Shown here in pieces: positions 27,478 through 35,195 of a stretch of DNA of 55,363 nt. The notes under the pieces are model-generated. The model made no database searches, was not told the DNA's origin, and was given only the letters and a program-made list of their open reading frames with translations. The DNA comes from DASUFE01 sp036274675 (GTDB lineage Bacteria > Pseudomonadota > Gammaproteobacteria > HTCC5015): NCBI GenBank assembly GCA_036274675.1, contig DASUFE010000011.1, forward strand, positions 1 to 55,363, written 5' to 3'. Position 1 is the first letter of the stretch, and every line of letters starts with the position of its first letter. The translations under genes and the position numbers were made by a program.

Positions 27478-28314
27478 ATGCAGCTATGCGGTTTTGAAGT
27501 GGGTTTGCAGCGGCCGTTCTTCCTGATCGCCGGGCCCTGCGCGATCGAAACCGAGAAACTGGCTCTTGAATCGGCCGCAGAGCTCAGGCGCATTACCGCC
27601 GATCTGCGCATCCCTTTTATATATAAATCCTCTTTCGATAAGGCGAACCGTTCCTCGCATAGCAGCCCGCGCGGAGTCGGTCTCGAGGAAGGCCTGCGCA
27701 TTCTGGAAAAGGTGAAGCGCGAAATCGGTGTGCCGGTACTGACCGACGTGCATGAGGATACTCCGATCGACGAGGTCGCGTCGGTAGTGGACGTGCTGCA
27801 GACGCCGGCATTTCTCTGCCGGCAGACGAATTTCATTCAGCGGGTGGCGGCTGCGGGCAAGCCGGTGAATATCAAGAAAGGGCAATTCCTGGCGCCGTGG
27901 GACATGAAGAATGTGGTTGCCAAAGCGCAGACGGTGGGCAACAAGCAGATTCTGGTCTGCGAGCGCGGCGCCTCCTTCGGTTACAACAATCTGGTTTCCG
28001 ACATGCGCTCGCTGGCGGTGATGCGTGAAACGGGTTGTCCGGTCGTGTTCGACGCCACGCATTCGGTGCAACTGCCCGGGGGGCAGGGTACTTCTTCCGG
28101 AGGCCAGCGCGAGTTCGTCCCGGTACTGGCGCGGGCCGCCGTGGCCACCGGAGTCGCGGGCCTCTTCATGGAAACACATCCCGAGCCGGACAAGGCGTTC
28201 AGCGACGGTCCGAACGCCTGGCCGCTCGGCATGATGCGCGGCCTGCTGGAGACGCTGCAGGCTATCGACCGCGTTGCAAAGTCCAAGCCTTTTGCTGAAG
28301 ACGGGTTGAAATAA
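27478..28314 (+). CDS. kdsA: 3-deoxy-D-manno-octulosonate 8-phosphate synthase
   Basis: Condenses phosphoenolpyruvate and arabinose 5-phosphate to Kdo-8-phosphate for the lipopolysaccharide inner core. FFLIAGPCAIE, YKSSFDKANRSS, LQTPAFLCRQT, VNIKKGQFLAP, CERGASFGYNNLV and DATHSVQLPGG are diagnostic. I use ATG 27478 (MQLCGFEVGLQR), giving 278 residues; GTG 27469 is three codons upstream and possible. The open frame farther upstream overlaps pyrG and is not conserved. Confidence 0.96.
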   Translation: MQLCGFEVGLQRPFFLIAGPCAIETEKLALESAAELRRITADLRIPFIYKSSFDKANRSSHSSPRGVGLEEGLRILEKVKREIGVPVLTDVHEDTPIDEVASVVDVLQTPAFLCRQTNFIQRVAAAGKPVNIKKGQFLAPWDMKNVVAKAQTVGNKQILVCERGASFGYNNLVSDMRSLAVMRETGCPVVFDATHSVQLPGGQGTSSGGQREFVPVLARAAVATGVAGLFMETHPEPDKAFSDGPNAWPLGMMRGLLETLQAIDRVAKSKPFAEDGLK

Positions 28315-28324
28315 GAAATCTCTG

Positions 28325-28470
28325 CCACAGAGGGTGCAGAGTACACAGAGATTTTTAAAAATAAAAATCGACGGATTGTGCGGATGATTAAGTTGAAAAA
28401 GTATCTGTAAAATCCGCCTTTCCGGGATAGTTTGAAATTCTCTCTGTCGCTCTGTGATCTCTGTGGTTTG
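28325..28470. repeat. Paired CACAGAG-type inverted repeat (REPIN-like), copy 1
   Basis: The left arm (28325-28355) holds CCACAGAG, CAGAG and CACAGAG; the right arm (28440-28470) reads CTCTGTC, CTCTGTG, CTCTGTGG in the opposite sense. About 85 bases of AT-rich spacer lie between. It fills the gap between kdsA and eno, and two related copies follow within 5 kb. It could fold into a long hairpin in the transcript. Confidence 0.75.
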
Positions 28471-28497
28471 TAAAAAATTAAAACAAACGGAGTAAAT

Positions 28498-29793
28498 ATG
28501 TCTCAGATAGTTGATATCAAGGGCCGCCAGATCATCGATTCGCGGGGCAATCCGACCGTCGAAGCGCTGGTGACACTGAAGTCGGGAGTCGCTGCTCTGG
28601 CGATGGTTCCTTCGGGCGCCTCGACAGGCGAGCGCGAGGCGGTGGAATTACGCGACGGCGACAAGAGCCGGTTTCTGGGCAAGGGCGTAACCAAGGCCGT
28701 CAACAACGTAAACACGGAAATCCGCAAGGCGCTGCTCGGCAAGGACAGCGCGCGACAGGAAGAGATCGACAACATCATGATCGAGCTCGACGGCACCGAC
28801 AACAAGGGCCGGCTGGGTGCGAATTCGCTGCTCGCGGTTTCCATGGCGGTGGCGCGCGCCGAGGCCTCGGAACGTAAACAGCCGCTTTATGAATATATCG
28901 GCCGCGGCAAGGGCGTAACCCTGCCGGTGCCGATGATGAACATCATCAACGGCGGCGCACATGCGGATAATAACGTCGATATGCAGGAGTTCATGATTCT
29001 GCCCGTAGGTGCTCCGAACTTCAGCGAAGCCATTCGTTACGGCGCCGAGACTTATCATGCATTGAAGTCCGTGCTTAAGGGCAAGGGATTGGTGACCAGC
29101 GGCGGCGATGAGGGCGGTTTCGCGCCCGACCTTAAGTCGAATGAGGAAGCCATCGACACGATTCTGCAGGCGATCACCAAGGCCGGATATAAACCCGGGC
29201 GCGATATCATGCTGGGCCTGGACGTGGCGAGTTCCGAATTCTATGAGAACGGTACTTATAACCTGGCTTCAGAAGGCAAAAAGTTTTCTTCGCAGCAATT
29301 CGCCGACTATCTGGCCAACTGGGCGCGCCAGTACCCGATCATCAGCATCGAGGACGGCCTGGATCAGAACGACTGGGACGGCTGGAAGTACTTGACCGAT
29401 AACATAGGTTCGAAAGTCCAGCTGGTCGGTGATGACCTGTTCGTCACCAATACAAAGATCCTGAAACGCGGTATCGACAACAAGATCGCCAACTCGATCC
29501 TGATCAAGGTCAACCAGATCGGTACTCTGACGGAAACCTTGAACGCGATCCGCATGGCGCACAAGGCCGGTTATACCGCTGTGATGTCGCATCGTTCCGG
29601 CGAAACCGAGGACACGACGATTGCCGATCTCGCGGTGGCCATGAACACCGGCCAGATCAAGACCGGTTCGATGTCGCGTTCGGACCGTGTCGCTAAATAC
29701 AACCAGCTGCTGCGGATCGACGATCGCCTCGGCAAGCAGGCGGTTTACGCAGGCCGCAAGGCTTTCAACCAGTCCGGTTTCGTGACCCAGTGA
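28498..29793 (+). CDS. eno: Enolase
   Basis: Interconverts 2-phosphoglycerate and phosphoenolpyruvate. IVDIKGRQIIDSRGNPTVE opens the protein; PSGASTGEREAVELRDGD, NIINGGAHADNNVDMQEFM, GDEGGFAPDL, SIEDGLDQNDW and SHRSGETEDTTIADLAVA carry the metal and catalytic residues. Length 431. ACGGAG lies about six bases before the ATG. The gtgA at its end lets ftsB start inside its stop codon. Confidence 0.97.
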   Translation: MSQIVDIKGRQIIDSRGNPTVEALVTLKSGVAALAMVPSGASTGEREAVELRDGDKSRFLGKGVTKAVNNVNTEIRKALLGKDSARQEEIDNIMIELDGTDNKGRLGANSLLAVSMAVARAEASERKQPLYEYIGRGKGVTLPVPMMNIINGGAHADNNVDMQEFMILPVGAPNFSEAIRYGAETYHALKSVLKGKGLVTSGGDEGGFAPDLKSNEEAIDTILQAITKAGYKPGRDIMLGLDVASSEFYENGTYNLASEGKKFSSQQFADYLANWARQYPIISIEDGLDQNDWDGWKYLTDNIGSKVQLVGDDLFVTNTKILKRGIDNKIANSILIKVNQIGTLTETLNAIRMAHKAGYTAVMSHRSGETEDTTIADLAVAMNTGQIKTGSMSRSDRVAKYNQLLRIDDRLGKQAVYAGRKAFNQSGFVTQ

Positions 29794-30092
29794 AAATTCT
29801 GATCGGCGTACTCATAGTTTTATTGCTGGTTCTTCAGTACAAACTGTGGGTTGCCGACGGTGGTTACCATGATGTGCGCCGCCTGCGCGGCGAAGTCTCG
29901 ACGCTCAAGGCCGAAAACGAACAGTTGCAGGCGCGCAACCGTGCACTGCAGGCGGAGGTTGAAGATCTGAAAGGCGGTCTTACCGTGGTCGAAGACCTGG
30001 CGCGCGACGAGCTCGGAATGATCAAGCAAGGCGAGACATTCTTCCAGGTTATTCCGCAGCAGAAGAACGACGGCAAGGAGGCGCATCCATGA
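29790..30092 (+). CDS. ftsB: Cell division protein FtsB
   Basis: Small bitopic divisome protein that forms the FtsQBL complex. It has one membrane helix (residues about 3-19, ILIGVLIVLLLVLQYKLW), then the typical GGYHDVRRLRGEV and a coiled coil to about residue 62; ARDELGMIKQGETFFQVI is the conserved end. Length 100. It starts at GTG overlapping the eno stop and its own stop overlaps the ispD ATG. The eno-ftsB-ispD-ispF order is a gammaproteobacterial hallmark. Confidence 0.93.
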   Translation: MKILIGVLIVLLLVLQYKLWVADGGYHDVRRLRGEVSTLKAENEQLQARNRALQAEVEDLKGGLTVVEDLARDELGMIKQGETFFQVIPQQKNDGKEAHP

Positions 30093-30811
30093 ACCGGCGC
30101 TGGGTGATCGTACCCGCGGCTGGAGTCGGGCGGCGCATGGGAAGCGAGCGGCCTAAGCAATACCTGGAACTGGCGGGCATGCCGGTGCTGTCGCATGTGC
30201 TGCAACGGTTCGCCGGGCTTTCCCAGCTTGCGGCAATCGTGGTTGCCTTGAATCCGGAAGACCACTATTGGAATTCAATAGCAAAGCCATCTCATGCAAG
30301 GCTGCAAACGGTCGCCGGCGGGGCCGAGCGCCGCCATTCGGTCTGGAACGCCCTGGGCGCGCTCGATGGCGAGGCCCATGACCGGGATTGGGTGCTGGTG
30401 CACGATGCGGCGCGTCCCTGCGTTCGCATTGCCGACGTGCTGCGCCTGTTGGGAGATATCGAGCGGCATCCCGCCGGTGGATTACTGGCTCTGCCGCTGA
30501 CCGATACCGTAAAGCGTGGCGATTCGGCAATGCAGGCGGAGGCGACGGTCGATCGCAGTGGATTGTGGCGCGCGCAGACGCCCCAGGTTTTTCGTTATGG
30601 GGCGCTCAAGGCGGCTCTCGGGCAGGCGCTGGCCGGGAACCGCGCCGTAACGGACGAATCACAGGCGATGGAACTCGCGGGACACCGGCCGCTGCTGGTG
30701 GCGGGCAGCGCCGATAACATTAAAATCACGGATATGCAGGACATGAAGCTCGCCGAGCTGTACCTGCAGTTGCAGGCGGCGGAACGCAAACCGGAGCGGG
30801 AACGGGCATGA
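30089..30811 (+). CDS. ispD: 2-C-methyl-D-erythritol 4-phosphate cytidylyltransferase
   Basis: Third step of the MEP pathway, joining CTP and methylerythritol phosphate. VPAAGVGRRMGSERPKQYLEL is the nucleotide loop; GGAERRHSVWNAL, VLVHDAARPCV and ESQAMELAGH are also typical. Length 240. Overlaps ftsB and ispF by four bases each, so the three are co-translated. Confidence 0.96.
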   Translation: MNRRWVIVPAAGVGRRMGSERPKQYLELAGMPVLSHVLQRFAGLSQLAAIVVALNPEDHYWNSIAKPSHARLQTVAGGAERRHSVWNALGALDGEAHDRDWVLVHDAARPCVRIADVLRLLGDIERHPAGGLLALPLTDTVKRGDSAMQAEATVDRSGLWRAQTPQVFRYGALKAALGQALAGNRAVTDESQAMELAGHRPLLVAGSADNIKITDMQDMKLAELYLQLQAAERKPERERA

Positions 30812-31287
30812 GGCTGCGTGTGGGACACGGTTATGATGTGCATCGCTTCGGTGAAGGCGACGCCGTCACGCTCGGCGGCGTGCGTATTCCGCATGTAAAA
30901 AGCCTGGTCGCTCATTCCGATGGCGATGTTGCGCTGCACGCGCTCTGCGACGCACTGCTCGGTGCGCTGGCTCTGGGCGATATCGGAAAGCATTTTCCCG
31001 ATACGGATCCCGCGTATAGAAATGCCGATAGCGTGGATCTGCTGAAACGTGTGTACGCTTTGGTCATCGCCCGGAATTTCAGGCTGCAGAACGCGGATAT
31101 CACCGTGCTGGCAGAACAGCCGAAGCTGGCGCCCCATATACCCCGGATGCAGGCGATCATCGCCCAGGCCCTGCAGGTTACAACCGGCGAAATAAGTATC
31201 AAGGCGACCACCAGCGAAAAAATCGGTTTTATCGGTCGCGAGGAAGGTATCGCCGCCTATGCCGTCGTACTGCTGTCTGCAACATGA
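30808..31287 (+). CDS. ispF: 2-C-methyl-D-erythritol 2,4-cyclodiphosphate synthase
   Basis: Fifth step of the MEP pathway, a zinc-dependent trimer. Metal ligands are Asp10 and His12 in GHGYDVHRF and His44 in VALHALCDALLGA. DIGKHFPDTDP and IKATTSEKIGFIGREEGIAA complete the family pattern. Length 159. Overlaps ispD by four bases. A repeat element follows before nagZ. Confidence 0.97.
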   Translation: MRLRVGHGYDVHRFGEGDAVTLGGVRIPHVKSLVAHSDGDVALHALCDALLGALALGDIGKHFPDTDPAYRNADSVDLLKRVYALVIARNFRLQNADITVLAEQPKLAPHIPRMQAIIAQALQVTTGEISIKATTSEKIGFIGREEGIAAYAVVLLSAT

Positions 31288-31331
31288 ATCTATTGAAGCT
31301 GTGAGCGCAAATTTTACATAGCAAAAAATAA

Positions 31332-31422
31332 ACCACCGAGAACACAGAGCACACAGAGTTCTTAAAGTGAAAGAAATTTTTGATTCAATCAGTCTCTGTG
31401 TCCTCTTTGCTCTCTGTGGTTA
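31332..31422. repeat. Paired CACAGAG-type inverted repeat, copy 2
   Basis: The left arm (31332-31358) reads ACCACCGAGAACACAGAG then CACACAGAG; the right arm (31393-31422) reads CTCTGTGTCCTCTTTG then CTCTCTGTGGTTAT. The arms are closer together than in copy 1. It sits between ispF and nagZ and ends about 25 bases before the nagZ start. Confidence 0.75.
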
Positions 31423-31446
31423 TAAGAGATATAAATGGAGTAATTG

Positions 31447-32472
31447 ATGGCACTTGGACCCGTCATGCTGGATCTGGAAGGGCTGGAATTGACAGCCGAG
31501 GAGCGCGAGCTGTTGCAGCATCCGCAGACCGGCGGCGTCATCCTGTTCGCGCGCAATTATGCGGACCCCCGGCAGTTGAAAGTTTTGACGCGCTCCATTC
31601 GCGCGCTGCGTACTCCGCATCCAATGATTGCGGTGGACCAGGAGGGCGGGCGCGTCCAGCGTCTGCGCTCCGGTTTTACCATGCTACCGCCACTGGCCGT
31701 GCTCGGTAAGCTGTACAACCAGGACAAAGCCCGGGCATTGCGGGCCGCCGCGGAGCTGGGCTGGCTGATGGCGACGGAAGTGTTGCAGCATGGTCTCGAT
31801 ATCAGCTTCGCACCCGTGCTTGACACCGACTACGGCGTGAGCGGCGTAATCGGTAACCGTGCCTTCCACGGCGATCCACAGGTCATTGCCTTGCTCGGCG
31901 AGTCCTATATTCGTGGCATGCGCGAGGCCGGCATGGCTGCCACCGGCAAGCACTTCCCCGGCCATGGCGCCGTACGCGGTGATTCTCATACCGAGAAACC
32001 GCGGGATCCGCGGCCGCTCACGGAGCTGATGCGAACCGATATCGTACCCTTCGCACGGTTGATTCCAGAGGGTCTGGACGGCATTATGCCGGCACATGTG
32101 ATTTATGAATGGGTGGATTCGAAGCCGGCGGGTTATTCAAGGCGCTGGGTGCAGGATATTCTGCGCACACAACTGAAATTCAAAGGGGTTATTTTCAGCG
32201 ACGACCTGTGCATGGCGGGCGCGGAACTCGGCGCCTGTCACGCCGACCGCGCGGAACTGGCGCTGGAGGCGGGCTGCGACATGGTGCTGGTATGCAATCA
32301 TCGGAAGGCTGCGGTGGAAGTCCTGGAAAGTCTCGAGGGTTACCGCAATCCCGCGGCGCAGCTGCGGCTCGTGCGCATGCACGGACGGCCCGCCATTGTT
32401 CTCGATGCGGCGCGCATGGCGGCGGCTCGCCGCCTGGCCGCCGAGCTGTCCTCCAACCGTTATCTCGAGTGA
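31447..32472 (+). CDS. nagZ: Beta-N-acetylglucosaminidase (GH3)
   Basis: Cytoplasmic enzyme of peptidoglycan recycling that removes GlcNAc from anhydro-muropeptides. FARNYADPRQL, IAVDQEGGRVQRL, GKHFPGHGAVRGDSHTEKP (with the Asp/His catalytic loop) and GVIFSDDLCMAGA (nucleophile Asp) are clear. I use ATG 31447 with GGAG six bases upstream; 341 residues, family size. hpt follows after four bases. Confidence 0.95.
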   Translation: MALGPVMLDLEGLELTAEERELLQHPQTGGVILFARNYADPRQLKVLTRSIRALRTPHPMIAVDQEGGRVQRLRSGFTMLPPLAVLGKLYNQDKARALRAAAELGWLMATEVLQHGLDISFAPVLDTDYGVSGVIGNRAFHGDPQVIALLGESYIRGMREAGMAATGKHFPGHGAVRGDSHTEKPRDPRPLTELMRTDIVPFARLIPEGLDGIMPAHVIYEWVDSKPAGYSRRWVQDILRTQLKFKGVIFSDDLCMAGAELGACHADRAELALEAGCDMVLVCNHRKAAVEVLESLEGYRNPAAQLRLVRMHGRPAIVLDAARMAAARRLAAELSSNRYLE

Positions 32473-32476
32473 ACAT

Positions 32477-33028
32477 ATGAGCATGCTGGAGCTGAATCAT
32501 CTGGAAACGGTGCTGGCGCGCGCTGAAGTCATTCATACGGAACGCCAGGTGGCGGCGGCCATCGACCGTATGGCGGAGACGATCCGGCGCGATTATGAGC
32601 GAAAAAATCCACTGATGATCTGCGTGATGAGAGGCGGCCTGTATACCGCTGCCGAGCTTTATCGCCGGCTGCAGTTTCCGATGCAGCAGGACTATATGCA
32701 CGTCAGCCGCTATCGCAACGATACCAGCGGCGGCGCTTTCGAATGGAAGGTCAAGCCCGCAACCGCGCTCAAGGGGCGGCATGTACTGATCATGGACGAT
32801 ATCCTGGACGAGGGCATCACGCTGCGGGAGATCCTGCGTTATTGCTCCGGCCTGGAAGCGGCGAGCGTCGAGGTGGCGGCGCTGACGCGCAAACTCCACA
32901 ACCGCTGTGTCGATGGCGCGGGCGCGAAATATATCGGGCTGGATGTCCCTGATAAATACGTTTTCGGCTGCGGCATGGACTACCAAGGCTATTTCCGCAA
33001 CCTCAACGCAATCCATGCGCTTCCATAA
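32477..33028 (+). CDS. hpt: Hypoxanthine-guanine phosphoribosyltransferase
   Basis: Salvages hypoxanthine or guanine with PRPP. The start is ATG 32477 (MSMLELNHLETVL), giving 183 residues. MICVMRGGLYTAAEL is the first loop, VLIMDDILDEGITL the PRPP-binding motif, and KYVFGCGMDYQGYFRNL the base-binding end. It lies between nagZ and mtnP. MtnP releases hypoxanthine from methylthioinosine, which this enzyme can return to IMP, so the neighbours probably form one salvage route. Confidence 0.93.
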   Translation: MSMLELNHLETVLARAEVIHTERQVAAAIDRMAETIRRDYERKNPLMICVMRGGLYTAAELYRRLQFPMQQDYMHVSRYRNDTSGGAFEWKVKPATALKGRHVLIMDDILDEGITLREILRYCSGLEAASVEVAALTRKLHNRCVDGAGAKYIGLDVPDKYVFGCGMDYQGYFRNLNAIHALP

Positions 33029-33039
33029 ACTGAATACCA

Positions 33040-33134
33040 GCCCACAGCGACCATGGAGAAATTACAGCATGAAAGCCGGCGGCTACTTAACTAACCTTTT
33101 AATCCCGGTGTACTCTGTGTGCTCTGTGGTTTGT
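33040..33134. repeat. Paired CACAGAG-type inverted repeat, copy 3 (left arm degenerate)
   Basis: The right arm (33109-33134) is clear: TACTCTGTGTGCTCTGTGGTTTG. The left arm (33040-33060, CCCACAGCGACCATGGAG) matches CCACAGAGAACACAGAG only loosely. It sits between hpt and the mtnP leader, about 12 bases before the first ATG. Confidence 0.6.
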
Positions 33135-33145
33135 TAAAGGATTAA

Positions 33146-33190
33146 ATGAAACGAATCGGGATTATCGGCGGTACGTACAGCGGTCAGTGA
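33146..33190 (+). CDS. 14-codon leader ORF duplicating the mtnP N-terminus
   Basis: Reads MKRIGIIGGTYSGQ and stops three bases before the mtnP ATG (TGA tca ATG). Its first ten residues equal those of mtnP, and 25 of the first 30 bases match, with all five differences synonymous. It has a good ribosome binding site (AAAGGA, about five bases upstream), while mtnP has none visible, so translation of mtnP may depend on reinitiation after this ORF. It may also be the scar of a replaced or duplicated gene. Confidence 0.6.
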   Translation: MKRIGIIGGTYSGQ

Positions 33191-33193
33191 TCA

Positions 33194-33934
33194 ATGAAAA
33201 GAATCGGAATTATAGGGGGCACGACTTTAAGCAGGCTGGCCGGGGAGAAGGTCCATACCAAGACCGTGAACACTCCCTTCGGTGAAACTTCTGCGCCGTA
33301 TGGCATCGCGGAATTTCATGGGGTCGAACTGGTTTTTCTGAGTCGGCACGGTGTCGAACATTCCATTCCCCCGCACCTGATCAATTACCGCGCCAATCTT
33401 TGGGGTTTGCACCAGCTGGAAGTCGAGGCGGTGGTGGCTTTCGCAACCGTGGGCGGAATTACGCCGCGGCTGGCGCCCGGCATACTTGCGCTGCCCGATC
33501 AGCTGATCGACTACACGCATGGCCGCCTCGATACCTTTTACGACCGGAATTTCTCCATAGAGCGTCATATCGATTTCACGCAGCCTTATGATGAAGGCTT
33601 GCGCGAAAAACTCTCGGCCGCCGCGGCGAGTGCGGGATTACAAGTCATTTCCCGGGGCACCTACGGCGTGACGCAGGGGCCGCGCCTGGAAACCGCCGCC
33701 GAAATCCGGCGCATGGCGCGCGACGGTTGCGACATGGTCGGCATGACAGGCATGCCGGAGGCTGCGTTGGCGCGCGAGCTTGCGCTGCCATACGCCTGCT
33801 GCGCGGTGGTTGTCAATTGGGCCGCCGGCCTGTCGCCCGCGGAAATCAGTATCGAGGAAATCCGCTCCATTGCGCATGAAGCCAATGCGAAATTCTGGGG
33901 TTGGCTGGAAGCATTGGCGTCGACGTACAAATAG
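33194..33934 (+). CDS. mtnP: S-methyl-5'-thioinosine phosphorylase
   Basis: Phosphorolyses methylthioinosine (or methylthioadenosine) to base and methylthioribose 1-phosphate, in polyamine by-product salvage. IGIIGGTTLSRL, FLSRHGVEHSIPPHLINYRANLWGL, TYGVTQGPRLETAAEI and MVGMTGMPEAALARELALPYAC match the P. aeruginosa MTI phosphorylase and the PNP family 2. Length 246. The inosine form is preferred because of nagZ/hpt linkage and that similarity; MTA phosphorylase is the alternative. Confidence 0.9.
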   Translation: MKRIGIIGGTTLSRLAGEKVHTKTVNTPFGETSAPYGIAEFHGVELVFLSRHGVEHSIPPHLINYRANLWGLHQLEVEAVVAFATVGGITPRLAPGILALPDQLIDYTHGRLDTFYDRNFSIERHIDFTQPYDEGLREKLSAAAASAGLQVISRGTYGVTQGPRLETAAEIRRMARDGCDMVGMTGMPEAALARELALPYACCAVVVNWAAGLSPAEISIEEIRSIAHEANAKFWGWLEALASTYK

Positions 33935-33948
33935 CCTTGTGCAAGCGC

Positions 33949-34400
33949 ATGTATTCTATCCGTGAAATGAATGAAGAGGATTTGGAAAGTGTGATTGATA
34001 TTGTCTCGATTGCCTGCGGGAGTGCGTTGTTAAAGCAAATCATGATCAGGAATTCATAATGGGCCATATCAGGAAAGATATCGATTGGTGGCGCAATAAT
34101 CAGGAGCAGTGCATTTCACTGGTTGCGGGGAAAAATGAAAGGCTTGTTGGCGTAATTCAGATTGTTGAGTGCGGAAATATGAAGCATCTTTTCGTGCACC
34201 CTGAATTTCAGCGCAGACGAATGGCGTCAAGTCTGGTAGATGCGGCTTTGACAAAATGCAGAAATAAAGCGGGTGGCGGAACGGTAAAGCTTAACTCCTC
34301 GAATTTCGCGATTCCCTTTTACAAGAAATACGATTTTGTGCAGACTGGGGAAGCCAGGCCGCTGCCCGGCGGCTGTGTACCTTTCGAATTCAGATTTTGA
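33949..34400 (+). pseudogene. GNAT acetyltransferase, split by a frameshift
   Basis: The first frame (ATG 33949 to TAA 34059) reads MYSIREMNEEDLESVIDIVS..., a typical GNAT start. The second frame (ATG 34059 to 34400, 113 residues) gives the remaining fold: CISLVAGKNERLVGVIQIVE, MKHLFVHPEFQRRRMASSLV and FYKKYDFVQTGE. Together they make a normal ~150-residue protein. The acetyl-CoA loop, usually (Q/R)xxGx(G/A), reads QRRRMAS, with the key glycine lost. The two frames overlap in TAATG, so coupled translation is possible, but decay is more likely. Confidence 0.7.
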
Positions 34401-34402
34401 AA

Positions 34403-35020
34403 ATGTCCGACCACTGTTGCGATCACGATCATTCTGGAAGTTCCGACCCGCGTTTTCGCCGCGTTCTCTGGATTGCATTGTCGATCAATGCGGCGATGTT
34501 TCTGATCGAAGTCACCAGCGGCGTTATCGCGGGCTCGGTGTCGCTGCTTGCCGATGCCGTCGATTTTGCCGGCGACGCCGCCAACTACGGACTGTCCCTG
34601 GCCGTGCTCTCCATGGGTATGCTGTGGCGTGCCCGCGGCGCCCTGGTAAAGGGCTGCAGCATGGGCATTTATGGCGCATTCGTGCTCGCGCTTGCAGGAT
34701 GGAATGCTTGGCTCGGCAAGGTACCGGAGCCCTTCGTTATGGGCACGATTGCGGTGCTAGCGCTCGCAGCCAATATTGCAGTGGCGGCCATGTTGTACGC
34801 TTACCGGGAGGGTGACGCCGATATGCGTTCCGTCTGGCTGTGCAGCCGTAACGACGTGATCGGCAACTTCGCGGTCATACTGGCGGCGGCGGGCGTCTTC
34901 GGAACCGGCCATGCCTGGCCGGACCTTGCTGTCGCAGCCATCATGGGTGGACTGGCGGTCTGGTCTGGACGATCCGTGGTGCGACAGGCGTTGCGGGAAG
35001 CCGCCGGTTCCCGCCGCTAA
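34403..35020 (+). CDS. Short CDF-family cation transporter
   Basis: Probable metal efflux protein of the inner membrane, 205 residues, from ATG 34403 (a TTG six bases upstream is possible). The N-terminus MSDHCCDHDHS is rich in Cys, His and Asp and may bind metal. About six membrane helices follow, with the CDF motif LLADAVDFAGDAANYG in helix 2 and CSRNDVIGNFAVIL in helix 5. The cytoplasmic C-terminal metal-sensing domain of typical CDF proteins is missing. The metal is unknown. Confidence 0.85.
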   Translation: MSDHCCDHDHSGSSDPRFRRVLWIALSINAAMFLIEVTSGVIAGSVSLLADAVDFAGDAANYGLSLAVLSMGMLWRARGALVKGCSMGIYGAFVLALAGWNAWLGKVPEPFVMGTIAVLALAANIAVAAMLYAYREGDADMRSVWLCSRNDVIGNFAVILAAAGVFGTGHAWPDLAVAAIMGGLAVWSGRSVVRQALREAAGSRR

Positions 35021-35046
35021 AGCTTGCGGGAATCACGACTCAACAT

Positions 35047-35085
35047 TGCCGGCGTGCTGTGCGCCAGAGCCGGCATTTTAATTTT
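35047..35085 (+). terminator. Probable terminator after the CDF gene
   Basis: TGCCGGC (35047-35053) pairs with GCCGGCA (35069-35075), followed directly by TTTTAATTTT. The loop of 15 bases is long, so the stem is moderate. It lies 27 bases after the stop. Confidence 0.6.
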
Positions 35086-35125
35086 CAACACCCATGAAAA
35101 TACAAGCTGTTTTGGGGCGGGAAGT

Positions 35126-35153
35126 AAAGCCAGCGGCGATTGCCGCTGGCTTT
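35126..35153. terminator. Bidirectional terminator
   Basis: AAAGCCAGCGGC (35126-35137) and GCCGCTGGCTTT (35142-35153) make a perfect 12-bp stem with a GATT loop, flanked by A and T tracts suited to both strands. It lies between the converging CDF and PPC-domain genes. Confidence 0.8.
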
Positions 35154-35195
35154 AAATGAAGGCTGATCCGTCGCATTATTTCTTTTCACAAGTTT

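Noticed and set aside
28315..28497. Repeats between kdsA and eno considered as a CRISPR array
   Set aside because: Arms are short, inverted rather than direct, with only two units and no cas genes.
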